A stretch of 64,000 nucleotides of DNA. Source: Streptomyces hygroscopicus. GTDB taxonomy: Bacteria; Actinomycetota; Actinomycetes; Streptomycetales; Streptomycetaceae. Shown here in pieces: positions 48,971 to 58,400 of this stretch; within the stretch, counting starts at the first letter, position 1, and the number at the start of each line of letters is the position of its first letter. The stretch spans positions 6,386,001-6,450,000 of the forward strand of contig CP018627.1 of the NCBI GenBank assembly GCA_002021875.1, in the 5' to 3' direction. A program made the position numbers and the translations under genes. Under the pieces are notes generated by a model that searched no databases, was not told the origin of the DNA, and was given only the letters and a program-made list of their open reading frames with translations.

Positions 48971-49285
48971 GCGTCACACACGTCACCAGCCACCCGAACC
49001 CGGACCCTAACCAGCGGCTACAGCGGTGACGCAGACGTCCAAACCTGCGTCATCCCGCGTCACCCGCGTCACGGGTGACAGAACCCCACCCCGCCATGTG
49101 ACACGCCCCAAGCTGCCCGCGTCACCACATAACAGCAGGTCAGAGCCACAAATGACGTGCGTGACGCCATGACGCAGAATTCCGCGCTTCGGACAGGCGC
49201 GGCCCCCGGAAAGCCCAACACGCGTCAATGCTCCGGGCACCTTCCCCACCGGGAGGGCACCGGCGATTCCTTCCCGCCGCGTCAC
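48971..49285. other. Iteron-like cluster, candidate replication origin
   Basis: GCGTCAC or its complement GTGACGC/TGACGC occurs about a dozen times: 48971, 48981 (CGTCAC), 49026, 49047 (GCGTCAT), 49057, 49066, 49119, 49161, 49170 and 49279 among them, in both orientations. Two copies at 49057-49079 form a palindrome with GGGTGAC. The region lies between helicase and xis and holds no gene. A repeat-rich origin next to rep is usual in AICEs. Confidence 0.6.
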
Positions 49286-49301
49286 GGAGGAGAGAACTCC
49301 G

Positions 49302-49499
49302 ATGAGCACCGCTACGGCGATAGTCGAGCCCCTTCTCTACACCCCTGAGGAAGCAGCGGAAGCGCTCCGCATGGGGCGCTCCACCATCTACGAGTTGATG
49401 GCCGACGGGACGCTGAAGTTCGTCAAGCGCGGACGGTCACGGCGGATACGCGTGACCGACCTCGAAACCTACGTGGCGAGTCTCGCCACCTCCAACTGA
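49302..49499 (+). CDS. xis: Excisionase-type HTH protein
   Basis: A 65-residue MerR/AlpA-like winged helix: LLYTPEEAAEALRMGRSTIYELMADG, then KFVKRGRSRRIRVTDLETYV. Small proteins like this next to the integrase direct excision. GGAGGAG upstream supports ATG 49302. It lies 59 bp before the integrase gene. Confidence 0.85.
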   Translation: MSTATAIVEPLLYTPEEAAEALRMGRSTIYELMADGTLKFVKRGRSRRIRVTDLETYVASLATSN

Positions 49500-49558
49500 A
49501 CATTGCTCAACCGAGGTGGGCCGGTGCATCCGGCCCACCTCCCGCTTTGGAGGACTAC

Positions 49559-50941
49559 TTGAGCCCCCGCAAGCTGAACATGGAGTCGTCCATCTACCTG
49601 GGGAATGACGGCCGGTGGCACGGCCGCGTCACCATGGGCGTGAAGAACGACGGAAGCCCGGACCGCCGCCACCGCCAAGCCAAGACTGAGCCAGCCGTAC
49701 GCCGGAAGGTCAAGGAGCTGGAGAAGCTGCGGGACGAGGGGCGCGCGCCCGTCGCCGGGCGGAAGCCGACCGTGGCCGAGTGGATGACTACGTACCTGAC
49801 CACGATCGCGAGCTTGAAGCTCAAGCCCCGCTCGCTGGATGACTACTGGTCGAAGACCCGGAACGACATCATCCCGGGCCTCGGTCAGCACCGTCTGGAC
49901 AAGCTGGCGCCGGAGCACTTGGAGACGCTGTACGCGGCCATGCTCGAAGAGGGCCACGCGCCCTCTCACGTGCTCAAGGTGCACCGCATCCTGTCGCGGG
50001 CGCTGAAGATCGCCCATCGGCGCCGGATCATCGTGGAGAACGTCGCGACTCTCGTGGACCCGCCGAGCGTCGATGAGACCGAGGCGAACCCGTTCACTAC
50101 CGAGGAGGCCAAGGGGTTTCTGGAGGCCGCGGCCAAGCGGCCGAACTTCATGCGGTGGGCGGTCGGTGTCGGGATGGGGTTCCGACAAGGGGAGACGCTG
50201 GGCCTTCGGTGGCGGTACGTCGACCTGGAGAACGAGCTGTTCCACCCCAGATGGCAGCTCCAGCGCCTCACCTGGCGCCACGGCTGCAAGGACCCGCACG
50301 CCTGCGGCGCCCGGCTGCACCGCTTCGAGCCGTGCCCGCCGGACTGCGCGACGCACAAGACCTACAAGCGCGGATGCCCCGAGCCTTGTTCGAAGATGTG
50401 CAACGCGCACGCGAGCGCGTGTCCCGAACGGAAAGGCGGCGGGCTCGTCTTCACCCGGCCCAAGACGAAGAAGAGCCAGAACCCCGTGCCCATCCCGCCG
50501 CCGTTCATTCCGTACCTGCTCGCGCACAAGGCCCAGCAGGAGGACATGCGCACCGCCGCTGGCGACGAGTGGGAGGAGCACGACGCCGTGTTCGCGCGGC
50601 CGGACGGACGGCCGCTCGACCCCCGCGCCGACTGGGAGGAGTTCAAGGAGCTGCTGGAGGAAGCGGGCATCAGCGACCGCCGCCTGTACGACGGCAGCCG
50701 CCACACCGCAGGCACGATCCTGAACGAGCTGGGCGTGGACATGCCCACCATCATGGAGATCCTGCGGCACACCCAGATCAGCCAGACGCGGCGGTACGTG
50801 AAGGGCAGATCTCACTTGTCAAAGGACGCGATGCGGCGCATGGGCGAGTTCTTCGTACCCCCATCCGAGAACCCCGCTGCGATCAAGACTGATCCCGTCG
50901 GCACTCGCGCTGCCCGCTCACGTCGCCGACGCATACGTTGA
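49559..50941 (+). CDS. int: Tyrosine recombinase integrase with Cys-rich insert
   Basis: A 460-residue site-specific recombinase. N-terminal arm-binding part (1-70), core-binding SAM-like domain (71-165) and catalytic domain with Arg in GMGFRQGETLGL (R209), SRHTAGT (R381), RHTQ (H404) and the nucleophile Tyr in RRYVKG (Y413). A Cys cluster at 243-288 (HGCKDPHACG...CPEPCSKMC...CPERKGGG) is a zinc-like insert typical of AICE integrases. The usual His of HxxR is replaced (DGSR). TTG 49559 follows GGAGG by about 5 nt. It acts on the att core in tRNA-Thr(CGT). Confidence 0.9.
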   Translation: MSPRKLNMESSIYLGNDGRWHGRVTMGVKNDGSPDRRHRQAKTEPAVRRKVKELEKLRDEGRAPVAGRKPTVAEWMTTYLTTIASLKLKPRSLDDYWSKTRNDIIPGLGQHRLDKLAPEHLETLYAAMLEEGHAPSHVLKVHRILSRALKIAHRRRIIVENVATLVDPPSVDETEANPFTTEEAKGFLEAAAKRPNFMRWAVGVGMGFRQGETLGLRWRYVDLENELFHPRWQLQRLTWRHGCKDPHACGARLHRFEPCPPDCATHKTYKRGCPEPCSKMCNAHASACPERKGGGLVFTRPKTKKSQNPVPIPPPFIPYLLAHKAQQEDMRTAAGDEWEEHDAVFARPDGRPLDPRADWEEFKELLEEAGISDRRLYDGSRHTAGTILNELGVDMPTIMEILRHTQISQTRRYVKGRSHLSKDAMRRMGEFFVPPSENPAAIKTDPVGTRAARSRRRRIR

Positions 50942-50948
50942 TCAACAA

Positions 50949-50979
50949 GCCCCCGGCCGGAGTACCTCCGGCCGGGGGC
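50949..50979 (+). terminator. Terminator after integrase
   Basis: A perfect 14-bp stem (50949-50962 with 50966-50979) with 3-nt loop right after the int stop. Confidence 0.82.
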
Positions 50980-51033
50980 CTCGAGACAACGCAGGGTTCC
51001 CAAGCACAGTCTGTGCCGACATGATGAGCCAGC

Positions 51034-51855
51034 GTGAAGGACTTCGTAATTCCTCTCGTGATCGCTGTGATCGGGTTAGCTGCAACTGGGCTGGGAGCGG
51101 TTGTTGGAGCACGAGCAACCAAGTTCGGTGCCGAGAAGAGCGCCGAGGCTGCCCGTCGGCAAGTGCAGGACCAGGGGGCCATTGAGCACGGTCACTGGCT
51201 AAGACAGCAGCGCTTTAGCACCTATGAGAGCTTCCTCGAAGCCTGGGACGAGTGTCTGCGTCTAACCCAAGCATCCGCAGCAGATGATGCCCCGGACTCA
51301 ACGGGTCTAGAGGATCTTCGGTTGGCCGCAGACCGTATGGCGGGGCGCGCACGACGCATCGCAATCTTGGGTCCCCCAGAAGTCACCCATGCGGCTGAGT
51401 CTCTGACGGAGACGATGCAGGAAGACGTCAAAGTCGCCGTCCGGTTCATCGAGGTGGCCCAAGTCGCGACAGCGGCCGTCGACGGCCGCCCGATACCCAT
51501 CGAGGCTATGTCCGAGGCGACAGACGAATACCTGCACCGCAGCCAACAGGTTGCTGAGCTTGTACGTGACCATCGAAGTGAGGGGCGCGACCTGCGCGAG
51601 CTCGATGGCCACCCCATGTTGCGAGCAGCGATGGAGAGCATGGAGCAGTATCGACAGACCTCTCGCAAGGCACGGGAAGCACTGAGCGCGAACGTTGAGC
51701 GAATCTCCGCGGCTGCGAGTGAGGCGTTCTCAATGGCAGATGTGCTCACGCGCAACAGGGAAGCGCGAGAACTCAGCCGGGAACAGTTCACGAGCGCGGC
51801 GCGGGAGGCGCTCAGCAAGACGCCCACACCCGAGCTGCGAGCCGATCCAAGGTGA
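51034..51855 (+). CDS. Membrane-anchored helical cargo protein
   Basis: A 273-residue protein with one N-terminal membrane helix (FVIPLVIAVIGLAATGLGAVVGA), then an all-helical cytoplasmic part (about 35-260) beginning RRQVQDQGAIEHGHWLRQQRFSTYESFLEAWDE. No enzyme motif. GC content is lower than in the AICE backbone. Its place between int and attR is a cargo slot. This plan (single anchor plus long helical body) is seen in several anti-phage membrane proteins, but no specific family is recognised. Confidence 0.6.
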   Translation: MKDFVIPLVIAVIGLAATGLGAVVGARATKFGAEKSAEAARRQVQDQGAIEHGHWLRQQRFSTYESFLEAWDECLRLTQASAADDAPDSTGLEDLRLAADRMAGRARRIAILGPPEVTHAAESLTETMQEDVKVAVRFIEVAQVATAAVDGRPIPIEAMSEATDEYLHRSQQVAELVRDHRSEGRDLRELDGHPMLRAAMESMEQYRQTSRKAREALSANVERISAAASEAFSMADVLTRNREARELSREQFTSAAREALSKTPTPELRADPR

Positions 51856-51998
51856 GCAATCCGTGCGCTCCGACCTCTACAGCAGCCAAAGGGGAAAGGC
51901 TTCGCCCCCGTCTGGACCCGTGACTGAGACCAGAACTGAGACCACCGATAGCCGCGCGGCCCGCGCGCGGCGCCGCCAGCGGATCCGCTGATACGAAA

Positions 51999-52031
51999 AA
52001 CCCCAGCTCGGACACTGTCCGGGCTGGGGTT
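51999..52031 (-). terminator. Element-borne terminator replacing the tRNA's own
   Basis: A 16-bp stem with one G-U pair (AACCCCAGC at 51999 with its complement ending at 52031), 5 bp beyond the CCA end of tRNA-Thr. It stands where the original terminator (27088) would have been before insertion. Confidence 0.7.
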
Positions 52032-52035
52032 CCAG

Positions 52036-52112
52036 TGGAGCCGCCTAAGGGAATCGAACCCTTGACCTACGCATTACGAGTGCGTCGCTCTGGCCGACTG
52101 AGCTAAGGCGGC
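52036..52112 (-). tRNA. tRNA-Thr (anticodon CGT), CCA encoded
   Basis: Read leftward: acceptor GCCGCCT pairs with AGGCGGC, D-arm, anticodon stem ACGCA/TGCGT with loop CTCGTAA (anticodon CGT, decodes ACG), T-arm GGGTTCGATTCCC and encoded CCA at 52036-52038. It is intact because the element carries the 3' end of the gene. Confidence 0.95.
52038..52081 (-). repeat. attR: tRNA-Thr 3' end
   Basis: Same 44 bp as 27126-27169. It lies inside the intact tRNA, about 1.1 kb from the integrase stop. Confidence 0.93.
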
Positions 52113-52215
52113 ATGCTGCGGTGCCAGATTGGCAGCAGCAGCGTCGCCAAGTCTACACAGTTTCGAGGGGTGCTCCGTACGGGGCCGGGTGGGGCCCAGA
52201 CGGGGCCGGGGCTGG

Positions 52216-53760
52216 TCAGCGGCAGCGGGTGTGGGCGGCGGGTGGGCGGCCGGTGAGGAGGTAGGTGTTGATCGCGCCGTCGATGCAGCTGCTGCCGCGG
52301 CCGTAGGCCGTATGGCCGTCACCGTCGTAGGTGAGGAGGGTTGCGGAGGAGAGCTGGGCGGCCAGGGCGCGGGCCCAGGGGTAGGGGGTGGCGGGGTCTC
52401 GGGTGGTGCCGACGACGACGATGGGGGCGGCGCCCTTGGCGTGCAGGGCGCGGGGGGTGCCGGTCGGGCGGACGGGCCAGTAGGCGCAGTTCAGGGCCGC
52501 CCAGGCGAGGGCACCGCCGAAGACGGGAGATGCCTTCCGGAAGGCGGGGAGGGACTTCTTGACCTCGGCGGGGGTGCGGAAGGCGGGTGGGAGGTCGAGG
52601 CAGTTGACGGCGGGGTTGGCATACATGAGGTTGGCGTACGAGCCGTCGGCGTCGCGCTCGTAGTAGAGGTCGGCCAGGCTGAGCAGACCGGCGCCGTGGC
52701 CGCGCATCGCGGAGCGGAGGGCGGTGCGCAGCTGGGGCCAGGCGGTCTCGTCGTACATGGCGGAGATCACGCCCATGGTGGCGAGGGGCTCGCCCAGGGC
52801 GCGGGACTCGCCGGTGGGGACCGGGTGGGAGTCGAGGCGGGTGAAGAAGGCGCTGAGCCGGTCGCGGGCGGCGGCCACGGAGCCGGTGCCGAGGGGGCAG
52901 CCGGTGCGGCGTACGCAGTCCTCGGCGAAGGCGGTGAAGGCGGTTTCGAAACCGGCGGTCTGGTCGCGGTTGATGCGCCGGGAGGACAGCGTCGGGTCGA
53001 GGGCGCCGTCGAGGACGAGACGGCCGACGCGGTGGGGGTAGAGGTCGGCGTAGGTCGCGCCGAGGAAGGTGCCGTAGGAGGCGCCGACGTAATGGAGCTT
53101 CCGGTCGCCCAGCGCGGCGCGCAGCACATCCATGTCGCGGGCCGCCTCGACCGTCGAGACATGGCGGAGGATCCGGCCGGAGCGGGCCGCGCAGCCATGG
53201 GCGAACTTCTTGTAGGCGGCGACGAGACGAGTGGTCTCGCCACGGCCGTCGGGCGTCTGGTCGGTCTGGGTGAAGGCGTCCATCTGCCTGTTGCTCAGAC
53301 AGGTGACGGGCTCGCTGTCGGCCACGCCGCGCGGGTCCATCGCCACCATGTCGTAGCGGGCGCGCACCCGGGTCGGGTAGCCCACGGCCGCGAAGCTCTG
53401 CAGATAGCCGACCGCGGAGCCGCCGGGGCCGCCGGGATTCACCAGGAGCGAGCCGAGGGGGCGGCCGGTGCCGGTCGCCTTCTTACGGGAGACGGCGAGT
53501 CTCAGATCCCGGCCGGTGCCGGGTCTCGCGTAGTCAAGTGGAGCCTTGAGCGTGGCGCATTCGAAGTCCGCACCGCCGCATGGGCGCCAGCTCAGCGACT
53601 GCTCGTAGTACGGCCTGAGAGCGGCGGGGACGGCCTTCTTCGACATCGACGCGGCGGGCGGCGAGGAGGCGCCGGCGGAGCAGCCGGTGGACAGCAGGGC
53701 GGCGGAGGCGAGGGCGGCGCCGAGGGTCCGGAGCGGGCGGCTGCTGTGCGGGGTGTGCAT
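52216..53760 (-). CDS. Secreted tripeptidyl-aminopeptidase-like hydrolase (S33)
   Basis: A 514-residue exported alpha/beta hydrolase of the Streptomyces SlpD/SlpE/Tap type. Signal peptide with lipobox LLSTGC, LLVNPGGPGGSAV (oxyanion region), nucleophile in VGASYGTFLGATYADLYP, Asp in TTRDPATPY and His in DGDGHTAYG; the C-terminal TAP-like domain is complete. It removes N-terminal peptides from secreted proteins or imports peptides. It lies next to the tRNA used by the element. Four 13-14-bp repeats are found upstream. Confidence 0.85.
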   Translation of the reverse strand: MHTPHSSRPLRTLGAALASAALLSTGCSAGASSPPAASMSKKAVPAALRPYYEQSLSWRPCGGADFECATLKAPLDYARPGTGRDLRLAVSRKKATGTGRPLGSLLVNPGGPGGSAVGYLQSFAAVGYPTRVRARYDMVAMDPRGVADSEPVTCLSNRQMDAFTQTDQTPDGRGETTRLVAAYKKFAHGCAARSGRILRHVSTVEAARDMDVLRAALGDRKLHYVGASYGTFLGATYADLYPHRVGRLVLDGALDPTLSSRRINRDQTAGFETAFTAFAEDCVRRTGCPLGTGSVAAARDRLSAFFTRLDSHPVPTGESRALGEPLATMGVISAMYDETAWPQLRTALRSAMRGHGAGLLSLADLYYERDADGSYANLMYANPAVNCLDLPPAFRTPAEVKKSLPAFRKASPVFGGALAWAALNCAYWPVRPTGTPRALHAKGAAPIVVVGTTRDPATPYPWARALAAQLSSATLLTYDGDGHTAYGRGSSCIDGAINTYLLTGRPPAAHTRCR

Positions 53761-53882
53761 GGGCTGATCCCTCGGTTCGCGCGGTCGAGTCGCGGGATCG
53801 CACCGGTCGGATCATCCGGATCACGTCGAACAAGGTGATCCGGGTGGTCAGGGTCGCCAGGGTGATCACCCTGATCGCTCGG

Positions 53883-53936
53883 GTCCTGGAGATCGGACCC
53901 TGGGATCGGACCCTGGAGATCGCGTCCTGGAGATAC
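53883..53936. repeat. Tandem imperfect 13-14-bp repeats
   Basis: Four units of the type TCCTGGAGATCGGA/CCCTGGGATCGGA follow each other between the divergent... same-strand genes holB (54013) and the peptidase (53760). They may be sites of a regulator or simple slippage. Confidence 0.6.
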
Positions 53937-54012
53937 GGCCGGTTTGCCCCCTTACGGAGGGTATCCGCCCGAACACGCTTCATGCGCCCGGGAGCGAACC
54001 CGTACGGGTGAC

Positions 54013-55233
54013 TCAGCCGGCCCGCAGCGCCATGGTCATCGCCTCGACCGCCAGCAGCGGCGCCACATTGCTGTCCAGCGCCTGACGGCACGCCGTGATC
54101 GCCTCGATCCGGCGCAACGTCCGCTCGGGCTTCGAGCCCGAGGCGATCCGGTCCAGCGCGTCCCGTACGTCGGTGTTGGCGAGCGCGACCTGGGAGCCGA
54201 GCTGGAGGGCCAGCACATCGCGGTAGAAGGCGATCAGATCGGTGAGCGCGAGGTCGAGGGTGTCGCGCTGGGTGCGGGTGGCACGGCGCTTCTGGCGGTC
54301 CTGGAGATCCTTCATGGCCCCGGCCGTGCCGCGCGGCAGCCGTCCGCCCGTACCGGCGGCGGCGCCCAGGGCGGCGCGCAGCTCCTCGGTCTCCTTGACA
54401 TCGACCTCCTCCGCCACCTGCTTGGCGTCCTCGGCCGCCGCGTCGATCAGCTCCTGGGCCGCCTTGAGGCAGCCGCCCACGTCGTCGACGCGCAGCGGGA
54501 GCTTCAGGACGGCGGCGCGGCGGGCGCGGGCCCGCTCGTCGGTGGCCAGTCGGCGGGCGCGGTCGATATGGCCCTGGGTGGCGCGGGCGGCGGAGGCGGC
54601 GAGCTCGGGCTCGATGCCGTCGCGCCGGACGAGGAGGTCCGCGACCGCCTCCACCGGGGGCGTGCGGAGGGTGAGGAGACGGCAGCGGGAGCGGATCGTG
54701 GGCAGCACATCCTCCAGCGAGGGCGTGCACAGCAGCCATACGGTGCGCGGCGCGGGCTCCTCAACGGCCTTGAGGAGAACATTGCCCGCGCCCTCGGTAA
54801 GGCGGTCGGCGTCCTCCATGACGATCACCTGCCACCGGCCGCCCGCGGGCGAGAGCTGGGCACGGCGGACGAGTTCCCGGGTCTCCTTGACGCCGATGGT
54901 GAGCATGTCCGTACGGACCACCTCCACATCGGCGTGGGTGCCGACGAGGGCGGTGTGACAGCCGTCGCAGAAGCCGCAGCCGGGGGCGCCGCCGAGCGCC
55001 CGGTCCGGGCTGACGCACTGCAGCGCGGCGGCGAAGGCGCGGGCCGCGGTGGCCCGGCCGGAGCCGGGCGGGCCGGTGAACAGCCAGGCGTGGGTCATCT
55101 TGGACGACGCCAGGGGCTCCTGGGCCGGGGTCGCCTCGCCCGCCGCCGTGACCAGGGCGTCCGCATCCCCCGCGGCAGCCGTCAGCTGGGCCGCTACTCG
55201 GTCCTGCCCGACCAGGTCGTCCCACACCGCCAT
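54013..55233 (-). CDS. holB: DNA polymerase III subunit delta'
   Basis: A 406-residue clamp-loader subunit. AAA+ domain with P-loop GPPGSGRAT (degenerate Arg for Lys, typical of delta', which does not hydrolyse ATP), zinc site GCGFCDGC with an earlier Cys, VIVMEDADRLTEGAGNVLLKAVEEP and SRCRLLTLR. The C-terminal third is the helical collar. It cooperates with DnaX and HolA to load the beta clamp. It lies next to tmk, an order common in bacteria. Confidence 0.9.
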   Translation of the reverse strand: MAVWDDLVGQDRVAAQLTAAAGDADALVTAAGEATPAQEPLASSKMTHAWLFTGPPGSGRATAARAFAAALQCVSPDRALGGAPGCGFCDGCHTALVGTHADVEVVRTDMLTIGVKETRELVRRAQLSPAGGRWQVIVMEDADRLTEGAGNVLLKAVEEPAPRTVWLLCTPSLEDVLPTIRSRCRLLTLRTPPVEAVADLLVRRDGIEPELAASAARATQGHIDRARRLATDERARARRAAVLKLPLRVDDVGGCLKAAQELIDAAAEDAKQVAEEVDVKETEELRAALGAAAGTGGRLPRGTAGAMKDLQDRQKRRATRTQRDTLDLALTDLIAFYRDVLALQLGSQVALANTDVRDALDRIASGSKPERTLRRIEAITACRQALDSNVAPLLAVEAMTMALRAG

Positions 55234-55451
55234 GGCTGCCTCCGCCGTTCGTGCTTACGGCAACCCATTGTGGGCCACCCCACCGACAGCCGAGCACGAC
55301 CGTCGACGACGGCGCCCGGCGGGATCGTCAGCCGGGCCCCGCCGGCGGGCCTCCGTCGGTGCCCCGCCGTCAGCGGCTCTCCGTCAGCGCCCTACCTTCG
55401 GTGCCCTGCGGTCTGCGGCTACCCGCCAGCGGGCCACGTCGGCGCCTGCCG

Positions 55452-58400
55452 TCAGCGGCGCCGGCCGTCCTCGTCGTCGCGCGGGCCGAGCAGCTCGTCG
55501 GCCAGCGACGGGAGGTCGTCCAGCGGGGTCTCCTCCGCCCACTCGGGACGGCGGCGGCGCGGACGCGGCGACTCCGCACCGCCCTGCGCCTGGCCCTGAT
55601 CATGCCCCTGGCCCTGACCGGGACCGTGGCCGTACAGGGGCATCTCGCGCGTGCGCTCGTTCCCCTCGCCCTGGCTCTGCGCCTGCTCCTGGCCCTCGTC
55701 CGGCCGGAACAGCCACGGCGGGACCCGGTCCGCCGGGTCGGCGGACCGCTCGTCCCGTACGGGCGGCAGCACGGCCGTCTCCTCGGCCGCGCTCATGGGC
55801 GGCTCGGCGGGCGGCTGGGGCAGGACGGCCGTCTCCTCGGCGTCAGGGCCGCCCCGGCGCCCCGGGCCGTCCTGGGGCCGTACGGGCGGCAGCACAGCGG
55901 TGTCGCCGACGTCCGGGCCGTTCTGAGGCACGGGCGGCAGCACCGTGGTCTCGTCCGCGTCCGGCCCGGCGGCGGGACGGCCGGAGCCGCCGTCGCCGAC
56001 GTACTCCGCCCACGGGTCGAACCGCGGCGTCTGGACCGTCTTCGTCGAGTCCGGGTCGTCGGAGGCGCGGCCCGCCGCGTCCCGGGCGCCGCCGGTGTCC
56101 TGGGAACCGCCCGCGCCCCGCGAGCCGTCCGCGTCGTGCGGCGGCGGGGCCGGGGTCTCGGTCTCCACGGTCGGCGCCTCGGCCCCGGAGGAGGCCGCCG
56201 CATCCGCCGCGTCCGCCGCCAGCCGCGCCTGCTCCGCCCGCAGCAGTGCTTCCTCGGCCTTGCGCTGCTCCTCCTGGCGACGCGCGTCGGCCTCGGCCCG
56301 CCGCAGGGCCTCCGCCTCCGCCTCCAGGCGGCGCCGCTCCTCGTCGGCGGCGCGGGCGCGGTCCTCGGCCTCGATGCGCTTGCGGTCCTCCTCGGCCCTG
56401 CGGCGCGCGTCCTCGGCCCGCTGACGGGCCGCCTCGGCCTGCCGCTCGGCCTCGCGCTGGCGGGCCTCCTCCAGCTCGCGGCGCTTGCGCTCCTCCTCCT
56501 CGGCGCGCGCCTTGGCGAGCGCCTCCTGGCGCTCGCGCTCCAGCCGCTCCTCCTCGGCCTTACGGGCGGCCTCTTCCTCGGCCCGGCGGCGGGCCTCCTC
56601 CTCGGCGGCCTTACGGGCCTCTTCCTGGGCCTTCACCTCCGCCTCGGACAGCGGCAGCATCTGGTCCAGGCGGTGGCGCACCACGGAGGTGACCGCCTCC
56701 GGCAGCTGCCCGGCGTCGACGACGAGGTAGCGGGCCGGGTCGGCGGCGGCGAGGGCCAGGAATCCGGACCGTACGCGCTGGTGGAACTCGGCGGGCTCGG
56801 ACTCGAGCCGGTCCGGGGCCTCGGTGAAGCGCTCGCGCGCGGTTTCCGGCGAGACGTCCAGCAGCACCGTCAGATGCGGCACCAGGCCGTTCGTCGCCCA
56901 GCGCGAGATACGGGCGATCTCGGTCGCGGCGAGATCGCGCCCCGCGCCCTGGTAGGCCACGGACGAGTCGATGTAGCGGTCGGAGATGACGACCGCGCCG
57001 CGCTCCAGCGCCGGGCGGACCACGGTGTCGACGTGCTCGGCGCGGTCCGCCGCGTACAGCAGCGCCTCGGCGCGGTGCGAGATCCCGGCGGACGAGACGT
57101 CGAGCAGGATCGAGCGGAGCCGCTTGCCGATCGCGGTCGCGCCCGGCTCACGGGTCACCACGACCTCGTGGCCCTTGGCCCTTATCCACTCGGCCAGCGC
57201 CTCCACCTGCGTGGACTTGCCCGAGCCGTCGCCGCCCTCGATGGCGATGAAGAAACCGGTGGCGGTCGGGCCCTCGTCCGCGCCCCCGCCGCCGAGCAGC
57301 GCCTCGCGCAGATCGCGCCGCAGCGGCACTCCCTGCCGGTCGTCGGTCCGGCCGAGGACCAGCGCGGCGACGGGCAGCAGCAGCGCGCCCACCAGCATCA
57401 GGGTGAACGCCGCGCCGCCGTGGGCGAAGACGAAATCACCGCTGCCGAGCCGGTGCGGTCCGATGACGGCGGCGAGCAGCGGCGCGACGACCGCGCCGAA
57501 CCCGACGCTGACACGGACGACGGCCTGCAGATGCGCGGTCATCCGGGGCCGGCGGGCCTCCTCGGACTCCTGGTCCAGGAGGGCGTGGCCGGTGTGGGCG
57601 GCGATACCGGCCAGCACACCCGCGACCAGGGCGATCAGCACGACGGTGGTCGTGTCGTGCACCAGGCCCACCGTGAGCAGCGCGAGCCCGGTCAGCGCGA
57701 CCGTCAGCGCCAGCAGCCTGCGCCGCGACAGACCGGGGAGAACCTTCGGGGCCCAGCGGATGCCCAGGGCCGGACCGCCGGCCAGCACGAGGGCGAGCAA
57801 CGCGAAGGCGACCGGCCCGCCGCCGAGGTCCATGGCCTGCAGCGGGGCGACGCCCACGGCCGCGGCGATCGCGCCCGCCACCCCGGCGCAGGCGAGCACC
57901 AGCAGCGGAACGGCACCGGTGCGGCCCTTGTCGGCGCCGGTACCGGAGGCGGCGCGGGGCCGGCGCAGCCCCTCCAGGGGGGAGCGGGTGCGGCTGGTCT
58001 GCCCGCCGGGCAGTTCGAGGAAGGTGAGGATCGAGATCGACGCGGCGAAGAGCCCGGCGCCGACGTACGAGCCGAGGGCGGCCTGGTGGGTGTGGAACCA
58101 CTCCACGCCGGTGCCCAGCAGCCTGCCGATGAGGGTGACGACGAGCAGCCCGGCGGCGGCGATGGGCAGCGTCAGGAAGTTCGTACGGAGCGAGAGCCGG
58201 CGCAGCGCGTCCAGGTGGTCGGGCAGCGGGCGCACGGCCGCGCCCTCGGCGGGCGGTGCCGGGAGCAGCGAGGGCGCCGCGCCGTCCTTGGCGACGGTCC
58301 AGAAGCGCTCGGCGACGCCGACGACGAAGGTGGTGATGAGCAGCCAGGCGACGGCGTCGGCCGGGGCCCAGTCGATCCACAGCGGCGCGATGAGGAGCAG

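Larger units (their letters stand above)
27126..52081. mobile_element. pSAM2-like AICE integrated in tRNA-Thr(CGT)
   Basis: Direct 44-bp repeats bound about 24.9 kb. Next to the intact tRNA lie the integrase and Xis, the normal AICE order. Inside are replication (prim-pol, helicase, iteron region), single-protein conjugation (FtsK/TraB plus spread genes), and regulators (GntR, NUDIX, XRE). This set and the transfer mode by one DNA translocase define AICEs such as pSAM2 and SLP1. There is no relaxase or type IV secretion gene. Every backbone gene is intact, so the element could still excise. Cargo genes lie at both ends. Confidence 0.92.

Noticed and set aside
48971..49285. CRISPR array
   Set aside because: The repeated unit is only 6-7 bp, in both orientations and at irregular spacing, and no cas gene is present.
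53883..53936. CRISPR-like repeats
   Set aside because: Units are contiguous and imperfect with no spacers.
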